From Pyrenula massariospora (Eukaryota > Ascomycota > Eurotiomycetes > Pyrenulales > Pyrenulaceae), in the NCBI GenBank assembly GCA_021030905.1, contig JAGFMI010000015.1, positions 248,001 through 312,000 of the forward strand: a DNA stretch of 64,000 nucleotides, written 5' to 3'. This document shows, one piece after another, positions 34,901 through 45,753 of the stretch. Position numbers and translations under genes: made by a program. Position 1 is the first letter of the stretch. Each line of letters begins with the position of its first letter. The notes beneath the pieces are model-generated. The model had not been told where the DNA came from. It was given only the letters and a program-made list of their open reading frames with translations, and made no database searches.

Positions 34901-36072
34901 CAGAACTCGGCAACAGAAGATGAGTCGCGAACCTTGGAGCAAATCAGAGACAACCCGACTCCCGGTCCCAGAGCGCCTCCGTCAATCAGGGACGATGTGT
35001 CGGTTTCGGTACGTGCTGACAAACCAAATTTAACGCACGACGTTGCCATGATTCGGAAGTCGAACGCTCAGAATGGCCAACTACGCAAATCAAATACATT
35101 TATTATGCCGAAGAGCCCCCAAAATCGGCCGAAGACACTCGTCCGACGAGCCACCCAGGATAGCGACATCGCTGAATTGCCCGCATCATCAGGAAGTGGC
35201 CCAGCACACAAACACCGTGCCTCAAACGCTTCAGAGGCAACTGTGAAGCCAAGTGCAGTCACTAAGGGTGAAAGCAGGTCGATGATGAAAGAGTGGAGAT
35301 CTACCAAGCCTGCAGGATCTCCTGTTAAGGCAAAAGTACTGGCCGGTTCTATAGCACCGGTATCTATTCTCTTCCTGAGCACTGCTCATCTCCGTAAGTT
35401 TTGATGCGATCAATCTAAATCTAGGCTGACGCCAGCTATTCAGACGGAGCTATCATGGCTCAAGTATACCTCGAGTCACTCATCACGAAGTCTTTAGCTC
35501 TAGCCAACAAGGCGTGTGACAATGTTTCTGCCGGCGTTGCTCCTCTGACGCCTGCTGATAGATTAAACCCGAAGAAACTCGAGCGTCTATTCAAGAACCA
35601 CGACATACTAGCTTGCTGGCCACAAAAACCCGAGCGTGTACTTTTACCGGAGGATGTCATGGACTTCAACTACATCCTGCTCCTGAATGGAGCGACTGAA
35701 CAATGTCCCTTTGATAGCTGGATCGACGAAAACCCTGAGGAGGCAAGGGACATGCAAGAGAAGGCGCAGAAGGAGGGGAAAGAATGGAAAAACAATTTCA
35801 AGCCGAAGATAAGGGAGTTGAGCGCGTATCTTCAACCTATTGCTCCAAATCAGAGAAGCGCAGTTAAAGACGAGCAGAATGCGTCTCCACCACCTCTGAT
35901 GGATCCTGTTCAGCGAAGTGAGGAATCGACGTTTGGCGTGAGGCTGACTAGATTCGAGAAACACTTCCAGGACGTGAAACGGGCTGTAGATGGCTTTCTT
36001 CGGGCCGAACTGTCGTTTGACGTTGATACGATGGAATTCGTTAAGAAGGAGGGTGTGACTGCTGTTGGATGA
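31963..36072 (+). CDS. NLR-like N-terminal domain fused to two degenerate LMW-PTP domains
   Basis: Exons 31963-32074, 32124-32850, 32896-33644, 33822-35393 and 35444-36072 keep frame and give 1262 residues. The N-terminus (MSFGFGINDFIQVSHLAFKL, then SLGTKSKRTFDRIGF and HGQHEGSVISKATVESVQ) matches, by recall, the helical fungal domain found alone or at the head of STAND/NLR-type proteins. A second helical region covers about 280-420. An LMW-PTP fold starts at 519: SVLFIDLNNTERGPIAQAYL, VLSAGLS, RDVERFEYILAMNQAQIDEVL, KVVLLGGFN. The catalytic Cys is Asp525, Arg531 is kept, and the acid loop Asp is His (SHPES). A linker of about 350 residues leads to a second LMW-PTP fold at about 1044: SILFLSTAHLHGAIMAQVYL, DVMDFNYILLLNGATEQ, LMDPVQRSE, FEKHFQDVKRAVDGFL; Cys is Ser1049 and Arg is Gly1055. 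Both domains should lack phosphatase activity. The first intron uses a GC donor. Role as sensor, scaffold or immunity factor is inference. Confidence 0.8.
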
Positions 36073-39000
36073 GAGCCGTGAAAATGAATTAGCTTGTGTT
36101 GATGCCGACATGTATGACCTCTGCATTGGACGTGAAGACTAGGTACTTAACTGTGATCCATGACGATACTACCTCTTCGTTCGAAGTTTCCTTGAGTGAA
36201 TTACGAAATCTACCTCCAGGTAGCACCATTTCTCTGTTCCATTGCTTACTCGTTCAAAATCTTCCCGTCCAACGATATCGCCCCTAGTCCACCCTAATCA
36301 TGTGCTATTCCCGTTGCAGGGCCTTCAAGACATTCATCGACCGACAAGAAATCTAGAAACTATTTCCAGCTCAGGTCAATGAAAATCTCTGTTGAATTGG
36401 ACTATGCTTTCACTAACCTTTCAAAATGGTGATTTGATCTATCCCATTATTTTTCCAAGTCGTTAAAAACACCTTTTCCAGAATGCTCCTGAAATCTGCT
36501 CTACGTGCCTGCCATCTTCACCGGTCTCACACCCCCGATTACATTCAAACAACCATTCCAAATCACATCACGTCAGATGATTGTCCAACGCGTAGAAACA
36601 TCCAACCCGAGCTTTCTATCCCTTCCCAACGCGACCCGTGTCTTCTCTCTTCTGGGATGCGCCTCTTTGAATCGCATCCTCCGCGATCTCAACGTCGATC
36701 TGCCGGCTACGAAGGCGATCCAACCCCAAGGCATGCAGGTACCGATCGGTGTACTATCGTCTTTTCTGGATAAGATCTCCCGGCTTTCCTATTGGATCGA
36801 GTAGCGGTGAAGTCCAATCACGCTCCGCTCCGAGCTTCCGGCCCGTTCCCTACCCACCAAATGCCAGGTTCGTTTGCCTGTCGCTAGGGGCTTAGCCTCT
36901 GTGCTATTGAAGTATTCAGATCTCGTGGGTTCTCTTTTGGGGAGGAGTCATGAGGTAATATATCTGTTATGGGCCATCAACGAGATATTTCGTTGACCAT
37001 CTTTGGCTGAACCCTATAGTGATGTGGATGGTTTAATCAAGTACAAATGTAGCAATAGGTTCTAGGATTCAGCGGGTCGGAGAATCTTCGTCAAATGGTT
37101 GGCCTACTCACAAGATGTTGGAAAATTGTGATCATTTCCAATACTAAGAACATTTGCTTCCTTGCGTTCAAACCTAGCTCGGAAGTAGATCTCCATCATT
37201 TGATCAGGTCAGATCTAATCTCCATCTGGATCAACCCGCCGCGGCGTTCATCATATGCAGTAGACTCACTACATTTCAGTGGCGCGAGACATGCGCAAAC
37301 TAGTAGATGCAATGAGGGTTGACATAGCATCGAAGAGGTAGGTATACCTCAACACCGTGGAATGCAGACAATCAGGATCGTAAGAGGCGCTTACCGCGTG
37401 CAGGAGACAAGCCGAAATGGCTTGTTCAGCATTGTGTGGGTCCGCCGTGTCAGTTTCTGGCAGGTTCCTTGACGCCGTAGTACACCATGCTTGGGAAAGT
37501 GGTGGAATGTTACGGTCGATGAAGCAGAGTTTCCCAAATTGGGTCCCAGAATATCGAGCGCTCGAAGATCATTCCGTTGGATGTTTTTCTAAATTCCAGA
37601 TATGTAGATGATGAAAATTCCTTGGCGATGTTGACCGATTCTGGAAAAAGATAGGTGTCACGTGAGCCTTGAGACGAGACCTAAAGAGTCACGTGCCCTG
37701 GATCAAACGTCAGAAGAAAACGAGGTTCGACGGTACTGACGTTGAAGGCGTTTGAAGGCGTCTTTCTCGGGGTGTCGGTTAAGCTCGGTCCGTAAAGCAG
37801 TGCTGCAATCGCATCAAGGGTCGAGAGTCCAGACTCTCTGGCCTCAAGGGGCGGAAAGCCAAGCGTTGAAAGTCCAGCCACAGGAGCCCCGAGCTCCAAC
37901 GGATCGCCATTCCAGCCTATCAGCCGCGACCTCGATGTTGATATCGAACGAACAGGAAGAAATCTGGGTGCAGATTGGGGGGCATTGACGGAACCGGGTT
38001 ACCAAGCTGAGGAGGTGGGTAGATACGCAATCAATATCACATGCAAGGCTGGCATGTGCATCCAGGTACCTATCTACCCGTCGTCTCCGCGCGAAAATGA
38101 GAAGGATTCGCGAGAAGGGGTCGTTTTCCAGGCGTCATGCCACTTGCCAATAGGAGCAGTGTGTGGCGAATAAGTACAAGGTCGTGAATATCGACAAATC
38201 TCGAGCGTGGGAGTGAGATGGGGCAGAGAGCCAAACCTGAGACTTGGGGTGTTTGTAAGGGGTCAAAAAGACTTTCACCAATCATGGCGCAGTGGTGGCT
38301 TGTTCCTGAGAACAGATGGAAGCTCCCGTTCTACGAGTTACACAGCATGAATCCGTGCAGGCCAAACCTTGTACATCTTGATCTTTCGCCAGCGTCGTTT
38401 GCCTAAGACGTCGTGTCACGCCGTATCGGGCATCTAAGAGGACAGCTTCTGTCAAGCCTTGCTGACATGCAGTCGCGCGGGAGGCGTCCGAAATTCCAGT
38501 CTCTGCAGAGACGTCGGGGAAATTCGACGGGGGAGCTTGTCATCTGCAACCTGCCGTCTCGCATCCATATTGCTGGGCTCCATGGCGGATCTCGCTAGAG
38601 GGCGACCACATCCGCTGTCAACCGGCGTTGATCTCGTGGAGCCCTGAGGATTCTGACGGTGCGGAGAGAGGGAGGAATGGAGCACGATGATGAAGGTTTC
38701 CGGACGATATTTTGAGTTTCGACGGCTTGCAGGATGGCCAAGCTGCAGACGGCGGGCGTCAGATATGCGACAAGATAGAGTTTAGAAGTAGAAGAGGCCG
38801 TGGCGTTCCACTACTAGGACGGTGGTGATCCTCCCGCTAAGTGCGCCCGCCTGCGACGTCGTTGCCATTCAGGCTCGTGGACTCGCAGCTAGCGGCTCAC
38901 CAGTCTAGACTCTGGTAGACCCCATGGCTTTCGTTCTATTTAGTATCATCGTCGATGCCCTGGAATACCAGGAGTACGAATCGCTGGTGACGGCGAGACT

Positions 39001-40893
39001 AAACCATGCAAACCATCCACGGCCGTTTTTGCACCATGTACGAGGGGGGTCCGCATCCCAACTCGATGCGGGATGAACCCATTTGCTATCATTATCCTTC
39101 TCACTCTCAATTTCCCCGACGCTCTGCGGGACTGCATAGCGTTCATTTCGACGGCGGCTAGACTTGCATTTGAAATCTCCCGGCCATCACAAAGTGCCGC
39201 GACGAGGGCAAGACACCTTTTTGGGCCTCGTGCATACTTTGGGACTCCTGATCCGGGCTTGCGAGGCCCTACTACTGGCAGAGAGTAACCCGGGAGGTAC
39301 AGATTTCCCACAGCGGCGCCAAGAGCAAACAGCTGGCCCTACCCATAGAGAAGTGGCTGCAGCAGCGGGCAGTCCAAGTAAATTTTGGGGTACTCGTCGG
39401 AGAAGGCCTTTGTAGGTAGAGCTGTGGTGAGTGGAGGATCACTGATGAGACCGAACTTTGGCTACATTCCAGGTCGTACTTCATGGCAAAGTGCTCGAAG
39501 ATAGCCCGTGGCGTATTGCACTTTTCCAGGCAGCCGTAACGCCTGCGGTGCCACCAGACTCGTCCCTCTTGGTCTGCTGCTGGAGGGTGCAAAACGGTTG
39601 TGTGTGATGCTGGCGAATGGAGGATTCTGCTGGGGATGGGCGGCAGGGTCTACCGGTCTGGGTGTCGATCGCCGCTCTGGTGGACGGGCGCCGCGGTGCG
39701 TTCAAGGCATCGCGTCACCCTGATAACGAGCGCCGGCCGCGCTAGCCCAGGGTGCCAGGGCAGGCGGCCTCCACCAACAGCAGCGATGCTCGGCGGTCCT
39801 CTCCGTATCCCTCAACACCACCCGCCAGCCGAGTGAGAGAAACCGCAGCCGGCTTAGCCTGGTCGAAAAGTCTCATCGTGCGCCAGCAGTGGGGCGACCC
39901 CCTCCTCACCCCCGGACCACCTATCGTCCATACTATCCCACCCTCGCCCAAGCCTGCCCCAGCTCAGGCCGAAAACTCCCTAGGACGGCACCTAAATTTT
40001 GACCCTCGCGCCCACCAAATCCCAAAAGAGGCCAAGCCAGCACCTCCTCTCTGCCACTCCTCCCTCTTTCCCGCCCGTTCGAAAAAAACCTGGGGAAGAA
40101 AAGTCCCAATTCCTCGACCCTACGCTCATTCACTGCTTGATTCTCGACTCTCCTGCGTCTCCATCGACTTGGCCACCGCTCTAGATCCGCTCGTGCTGTT
40201 ATCTCGGCAAGAACTTGTCCCTGGTTGCGTGAAGCTCTGTTTGCCTACGCCATCCCACACCAATTCCCCAGTATCTGGTCCTATCCACCTTCCCCTTCTC
40301 GAGTCAGCTGCTCGTTCTGACCGTTCCTCGAGTAAGACACCTGCACACCCTTCCCTCATCAAGCTTCAAAGTCCCTGATATCAGTTGTTTGCCTCCAGTA
40401 TCACCAGGTCGAAACCTCAGTCCGACCTACCCCTCACCCTCCTCCGCATTATCAAACACTTTCACTTCCGGAAAGAGCACCAGCGAACTTGACGCCGCTC
40501 AAGGACTTTTGAATCGGACCGAGTCGCGCAGGTCTGTCCTGCACCTGGGGTTTAGCACGACTGCTGTATTGCTTCTTCACCTTCACCGCCTACTTCTCGC
40601 TTTCGCCGAAGACGGACACATCATACAACCTGAGCCGATCTCTCGTCTTTGAACCTATTTCTGGGATCGGTGGTCGCCTCGGCGCTTCGCGGCCGTTATA
40701 CAACCAGAGAAAGCTTCGAAAAGCTCAAGAGTGAAGCTACGACCTTTAGTGGGTCTTGCACCAGCTCGACCCCTCAAGATGCCAAGCTGCAATCCATTCT
40801 AAGGGTAGGTGTCTGGCGTTACGAGCGTCTGGACCTCGCTTGGTGTCTTTGGATTCGGTATAGAACATTTTGTCGAACAGCACTGTATGGCTC
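36073..40893. other. Gene-poor 4.8 kb, ending in the kinase leader
   Basis: No convincing gene. Frames up to about 208 codons occur on both strands (for example 36505-36804 +, 38946-39311 -, 39752-40378 +), but none starts, splices or reads like a known protein. The right part (about 39750-40890) is pyrimidine-rich and is probably the long leader of the kinase gene; a possible leader intron is 40332-40398 (GTAAGA to TCCAG). Two CACGTG sites near 37660-37695 are listed separately. I see no transposon ends, long repeats or RNA gene. Confidence 0.55.
37659..37695. promoter_or_regulatory. Pair of CACGTG E-boxes
   Basis: TCACGTG occurs at about 37658-37664 and again at 37689-37695, the two CACGTG cores 31 bases apart (about three helical turns) on the same face. 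CACGTG is bound by bHLH factors such as Cbf1-type proteins. No adjacent start codon explains them, so the role is uncertain. Confidence 0.3.
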
Positions 40894-43800
40894 ATGGCCA
40901 ACCAGCAGGAAGGGAAAACAGATGATGTTGTGGAGGCAGTCGACACAGCAGTGGAACAAAATGAGGACCCTATCAATGACAGAATTTCTCAAGAGCCGAC
41001 ACTCCGAAGCGATACGTCGTTCTCCAGACCACAATCAGCTGAGCAACAAGATCAGGAACCAACCGCGGATTCAAAAGCTCACGCACCAGGTCACTCTCTA
41101 TTAGGCACACCAGGCTCAGAGACTGGCGATGACCATCCTCCCATTCATTCCCGTCTACGGTTCATAGATCCGCAAATTCCACGCCAAGGGTCTCCAGCAT
41201 CCTCCACACAAACCTCGTCTAGCTCACTGTACAGGTTGAACGAGGATGTTCCAAACATCAACTTGGAGGAGCCGGGGATACTTCGCAATCTAGAGCGAAA
41301 ATTATCCAAGCGCAGTGGAAGAAGTTCAACCACTTCAAGGGCAAAAGCACAGGCCGACCTCAGTGCATCTCAATCCATCGACCGTCCTCATTTGGCTGTT
41401 GTCTCTAAATCTAGCAGCCATGACTATCCCGTCTATCCTGACCAGTCCTTTTCAGCACTTCATTCTCAGATTTACCCAACCCGGCCGGCGCCTCTGTTGA
41501 GGACCAGGAGTTCGCATCCATCACCTCATTCACTTTACACAGACCTATCCACTACCTCCAGACCAGGACGAGATCGAGAGCGAACCAGCCCTACGCTCGG
41601 GTCTAAGACAGCAGGAAACACGCCGACCTCGTCTCCAGGATTATTTTCACCCAGGGCATCCCGATCAACACCACCAGCGGGCGATTCAGTACAAGGCGGC
41701 AGCCCCCATCTACACCCCACTCAGTTTCACACGCCCAGAGAAACATTCACCGCCGAAGTCGAGTATGACCACATTACTGGTCGCAAGCACATTAACAATT
41801 ATGAAATTATTGGCGAGATTGGTCGAGGTGAACACGGTAAGGTCAAGAAAGGCCGGGATCTCACGAATGACATGTTTGTTGCTATCAAAATTGTGCCGCG
41901 AGTGTCCAACAAGAGACGCCTCGGTAAAATTGGTTCTCCAGAGGACAAGGTGAAGAAAGAGATCGCCATCCTCAAAAAGGCTCGGCATCCCAACGTCGTG
42001 AGTTTACTCGAGGTCATTGACGACCCAGCCAAGCATAAAGTCTACATCGTCCTTGAGTACGTAGAAAATGGAGAGATCAACTGGCGAACCAAGGGCTTGA
42101 AGGAAATCATCGCTGTCGACAAACGCAGACTTGAAAACGAATTACAAGGCAGGCCTGACGCCACATCGCTTGAACAAGACCAGCGATACATCAACCGTGT
42201 ACATGAGAAGCACCAGCGTCAAGAACGTGCGCGCCTACTTGGGTCTCGTCAAGTTCCAGGATGGAGTCTCGAGCACTCTCCGCTGGATGATGAGGGCCAC
42301 GGGCCAACTGGGATTGCCAAAAGTGCCTCAAATTCTACCATCGCTACGAATGACGACGTAGCTGAGGTGTTCAGTCCGGACAATGCTTTGGAGGGATCTA
42401 TGTACGGTGCATATGCAGCCGACTGGCATTCTCACCGTCCCCGAAATCTCAGTATAGCTACGAGTTTGTGGTCACACCAGTCGTCCGAGCTAGATTGGGA
42501 CTTTGAAGATAGCGAAGACTCATATGTTCCAACCCTTACCCTCACCGAGGCACGGTCGGCATTCACTGATACATTACTCGGTCTCGAGTTTTTACACTTT
42601 CAAGGCATCATCCACCGAGATATCAAGCCAGCGAATCTGCTTATCACAAAAGACCATCGTGTCAAAATCTCGGATTTTGGAGTATCTTATCTAGGAAAGC
42701 CTCTCGGGTTCGATGAAGACAACCCAGATGGCGAGGATGCAGATGCGACGGCACTTGATGACCCCCGGGAGTTGTCGAAGACAGTTGGGACGCCCGCCTT
42801 CTTTGCGCCAGAGCTTTGCTACACTGATCCAACTCAATTCGAAGGAAGCGAAGATGGAACCGGTCCGACAATTACTGGTGCACTTGACCTTTGGAGTCTC
42901 GGCGTAACGCTGTACAGCATGATATACGGCCGCCTACCGTTCGTTGGTGATGGAGAGATGGGCATGTTTGTTCAAATCGCTGAAGGTGAAGTCTTTCTTC
43001 CCAAGAGGAGGTTAAAGCCCGTGGAGACCGAGTGGCAAAGAGAAGGCTCCCAGGCTCGCTTCCCACCGCCCATCAACAGTAACAAGCGGTTACCCCATGA
43101 GCTAGTCTATGAAGATGTGCCCGAAACTGTTCGTGACTTGCTCCAGCAGTTACTCATCAAGGACCCAGCAAGGCGGATATCCATCGAAAATGCCAAGATT
43201 CATCCTTGGGTTCTTGAAGGGATCGAGAACCCTGACCGCTGGGTGGGTGATACCGATCCTAAACGATATGGCGAGAAAAAGATTGAAATCGATGAGACGG
43301 AAATGTCTCGTGCCGTTACGAAAGTCGGCATTGGTGCTGCCCTAAAGCTTGTTGGTGATCACGTTACCAAGGGGTTAACCTCGATACTGGGTCGTGCACG
43401 TGAGAGCCGCCGCCGCGCACCAAGTGCAACAAATTCCGCCACTCCCTCTGTCGCAAGCGTTGCTTCCTCAACCAGTGTCGGCACCGTCAGCCGGGATATG
43501 GCCGAGAAGGAGGCGAGACGGATGAGTCTACGCGGAGATGAAGCTATCGCATCAGCGCTCAAGGCTTCACGGGAAAATAACGAGCATCCTTTATCTCAAA
43601 GCGTAACAGTTAGCCCAGAACACCGAGATACTTCTGGTTATTTCAGCAGCATGAATAATCCTAAATCCTTTTCCGCCGACTCAACACCCTTCCAAGATGA
43701 TCTTGGCCATCGACGGCCCTCTGGACCTGATCGTGGGCTCTCCAATATTTCAGTTGCCGACTCCCAACGAACGCTTCGACCGGGAGACGCACATGGCCTG

Positions 43801-44727
43801 ACTGCAAACTGGCACAGCTTACATACTCCTACCTCCGAAGCCACTGTCTCCAGTCCATTTGACATCACGGCGTTTGGCAATATGTTCTCAGGCATTGGTC
43901 GACATATCACGGCGTCTCGCAGCCGGGAGCGTGCCAATGTCTCTGAGAAACCAAGCAGCAGTCGCGAGTCCTCGGCTGAACGCAGTGAGCACAGTAGCTA
44001 CGCTGGACCAAGCATAGCCGTAAGCACGGCTTACGCAGCAGGAGAAGTCGAGCAGCCCGATATCTTAAGAGACGGTCAAGACCCGATCGAACGACGCCCA
44101 TCTCACTCTGCTCCACCACTCATTGAGGGGCATGCCAGGAATTTGTACCATCAACCCCAAGGTTCCACCCCAGAAGCATTTGAGCACGCTCAGGAGATCA
44201 ACTTCCGCCGACAAAGACTCGAGGTCGAAGCCGCGGCTGAGAAAGCATCATCACGTCCTTCAAGCCAAATGGCAAACGTTGATTGTCCGCCTTCGCCAGA
44301 TGACGAGACACAGTTCCAGAAATTTCACGGATCTGCTCCTTCGGCAGCACTAATTTCTGCGCAGCCCTCTACGAGCACCATTGCTACTAACTCGGGTGAC
44401 GAGCTCACCAGCGATGTTTCACAAACCATGTCGAATCCTAGTATCCCTTCTATCGTTTCAGGCGCGTCTTCTGTTTCCGACCACGGCCTCTACTTCCCTC
44501 CACATACCAGCCAAACTCATGGCGATGACGCCGATTCGATCAAGTCTTATATGAAGACCGGTGAGACCATAACTCCACATACTAAACACCATATTGCCCT
44601 GGGACGGGCCCTGGAAGCTCAGCAAACCGCGGACAATGATGGTGACGACGAGGGTGACTCAGAAGACGAAGGTTTGACATTTGGTAATCCAAGGAGCAAG
44701 AAGAGCACGATCGCGGACAATACGTGA
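40894..44727 (+). CDS. CaMKK/Snf1-activating-kinase type Ser/Thr kinase
   Basis: A single long exon of 1277 residues. The kinase domain starts near residue 303: NYEIIGEIGRGEHGKVKKG with the Gly loop, VAIKIV with Lys332, GIIHRDIKPANLL with Asp576, ISDFGVSYL with Asp594, TVGTPAFFAPEL and DLWSLGVTLYSMIYGRLPF. The order and the FFAPEL and DPARRISIENAKIHPWV elements match the Elm1/Sak1/Tos3 (S. pombe Ssp1, animal CaMKK) group, upstream activators of Snf1/AMPK. An insert of about 140 residues separates the hinge (VLEYVENGEINW) from the catalytic loop. Disordered Ser/Pro-rich regions flank the domain (1-300 and 810-1277), and the acidic end reads DDEGDSEDEGLTF. The start at 40894 (MANQQEGK) is the first ATG of the frame; upstream coding exons cannot be excluded. 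The exact paralogue is not certain. Confidence 0.9.
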   Translation: MANQQEGKTDDVVEAVDTAVEQNEDPINDRISQEPTLRSDTSFSRPQSAEQQDQEPTADSKAHAPGHSLLGTPGSETGDDHPPIHSRLRFIDPQIPRQGSPASSTQTSSSSLYRLNEDVPNINLEEPGILRNLERKLSKRSGRSSTTSRAKAQADLSASQSIDRPHLAVVSKSSSHDYPVYPDQSFSALHSQIYPTRPAPLLRTRSSHPSPHSLYTDLSTTSRPGRDRERTSPTLGSKTAGNTPTSSPGLFSPRASRSTPPAGDSVQGGSPHLHPTQFHTPRETFTAEVEYDHITGRKHINNYEIIGEIGRGEHGKVKKGRDLTNDMFVAIKIVPRVSNKRRLGKIGSPEDKVKKEIAILKKARHPNVVSLLEVIDDPAKHKVYIVLEYVENGEINWRTKGLKEIIAVDKRRLENELQGRPDATSLEQDQRYINRVHEKHQRQERARLLGSRQVPGWSLEHSPLDDEGHGPTGIAKSASNSTIATNDDVAEVFSPDNALEGSMYGAYAADWHSHRPRNLSIATSLWSHQSSELDWDFEDSEDSYVPTLTLTEARSAFTDTLLGLEFLHFQGIIHRDIKPANLLITKDHRVKISDFGVSYLGKPLGFDEDNPDGEDADATALDDPRELSKTVGTPAFFAPELCYTDPTQFEGSEDGTGPTITGALDLWSLGVTLYSMIYGRLPFVGDGEMGMFVQIAEGEVFLPKRRLKPVETEWQREGSQARFPPPINSNKRLPHELVYEDVPETVRDLLQQLLIKDPARRISIENAKIHPWVLEGIENPDRWVGDTDPKRYGEKKIEIDETEMSRAVTKVGIGAALKLVGDHVTKGLTSILGRARESRRRAPSATNSATPSVASVASSTSVGTVSRDMAEKEARRMSLRGDEAIASALKASRENNEHPLSQSVTVSPEHRDTSGYFSSMNNPKSFSADSTPFQDDLGHRRPSGPDRGLSNISVADSQRTLRPGDAHGLTANWHSLHTPTSEATVSSPFDITAFGNMFSGIGRHITASRSRERANVSEKPSSSRESSAERSEHSSYAGPSIAVSTAYAAGEVEQPDILRDGQDPIERRPSHSAPPLIEGHARNLYHQPQGSTPEAFEHAQEINFRRQRLEVEAAAEKASSRPSSQMANVDCPPSPDDETQFQKFHGSAPSAALISAQPSTSTIATNSGDELTSDVSQTMSNPSIPSIVSGASSVSDHGLYFPPHTSQTHGDDADSIKSYMKTGETITPHTKHHIALGRALEAQQTADNDGDDEGDSEDEGLTFGNPRSKKSTIADNT

Positions 44728-45753
44728 ATAGGCTCTCTCCGTACATCTTCACGATTTGACGACTCAGACGATAGAAAGTTTATACCACTCGGACGCGGAA
44801 ACGTGGATACGGAACTAATGGGAGACGATTTGGCGTTCGAGGTTTCCTTGGTTTACCGCACACGATACTCTTACCTCCACTTGTTGTCATCCTACAAATT
44901 TGTTTCTCGAAAAGTTCACGTAGTTTACTGGTTTAGGTGGTGCTTGTTACAAAACTTCAAAGCCTAATTTCAACCCAACCTCTATCTGAAAGGCAGAGCA
45001 ATGCACTGCATGGAACATGGGGATTTTCGTTTGGATCACTGCCCCCAAGTAGTTCGGGGACAGCAAAATTACAAGAAAAATGCACGGATGGGTTTTTGGA
45101 ATGTTCTTGTGAGGCCTTGCGAGGGCTACCTGCGTTGTATCATACCTTATTGGGAGTGCGTGTCTGTCACTGATGATCGAGAGAGCAGGACAGCGGAACA
45201 CCGGAAGGGCAAATGAAATGGGCACTCTCCTCCAGACTCAGGCATTGTTGGGTTTATCTGTAGGGCTTTAGCTAAAATAGAATTCTTTTCGCATGTTTTG
45301 GCGTTCATATATGCATGAGCCAGATCCCACCTTTCGAGGTATGGTTGTGCATGAAGCAATGGTTGCAACACAGGTCACAGAAGAGATTGTCGTGGAGATC
45401 TTTGGCAGAAGACCTGCCTGGTAAAAAGGGTGTATTGCCGATGATCTGAGGTCTCTAAAGAAAGGTACGAAGTGTCATGTCTGGGAGATTGAGATAGAGT
45501 GGCTTCAGTAGTGACAGCATGTGGTCAACTACTTCCTATTTCTTAGATTTAGGCGTCTCAGGAGAGGTAATGAGCAGATCATAACACGTGTCTAAGAATT
45601 GGATATTCTCTCGGACAGAACCGGCCTCATTAAATGGGTTATATTGCATTAGCTTCTATAAATTATGCCAACTTATGATGGGTATATGCAAAATTGAAGT
45701 TCGCTGACATGGTACAGACAACCTCTGAGCCCGACTTACCCCAACCCGAGATC
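44728..45753. other. Intergenic, convergent 3' ends
   Basis: 1.0 kb between the stop of the kinase gene (+) and the stop of the multicopper oxidase gene (-). Short frames only, no recognisable product. Confidence 0.55.

Noticed and set aside
36505-36804. 99-codon frame starting VPAIFTGLTPP
   Set aside because: Reads protein-like but has no ATG, a stop just upstream and no acceptor in frame; mentioned in the gene-poor finding.
37717-37735. GGTTCGA word as a possible tRNA B box
   Set aside because: No matching A box or cloverleaf arms around it.
39752-40378. 208-codon Pro/Ser-rich frame upstream of the kinase
   Set aside because: Pyrimidine-rich leader sequence gives Pro/Ser/Leu codons by chance; not connected to the kinase frame by a clear splice.
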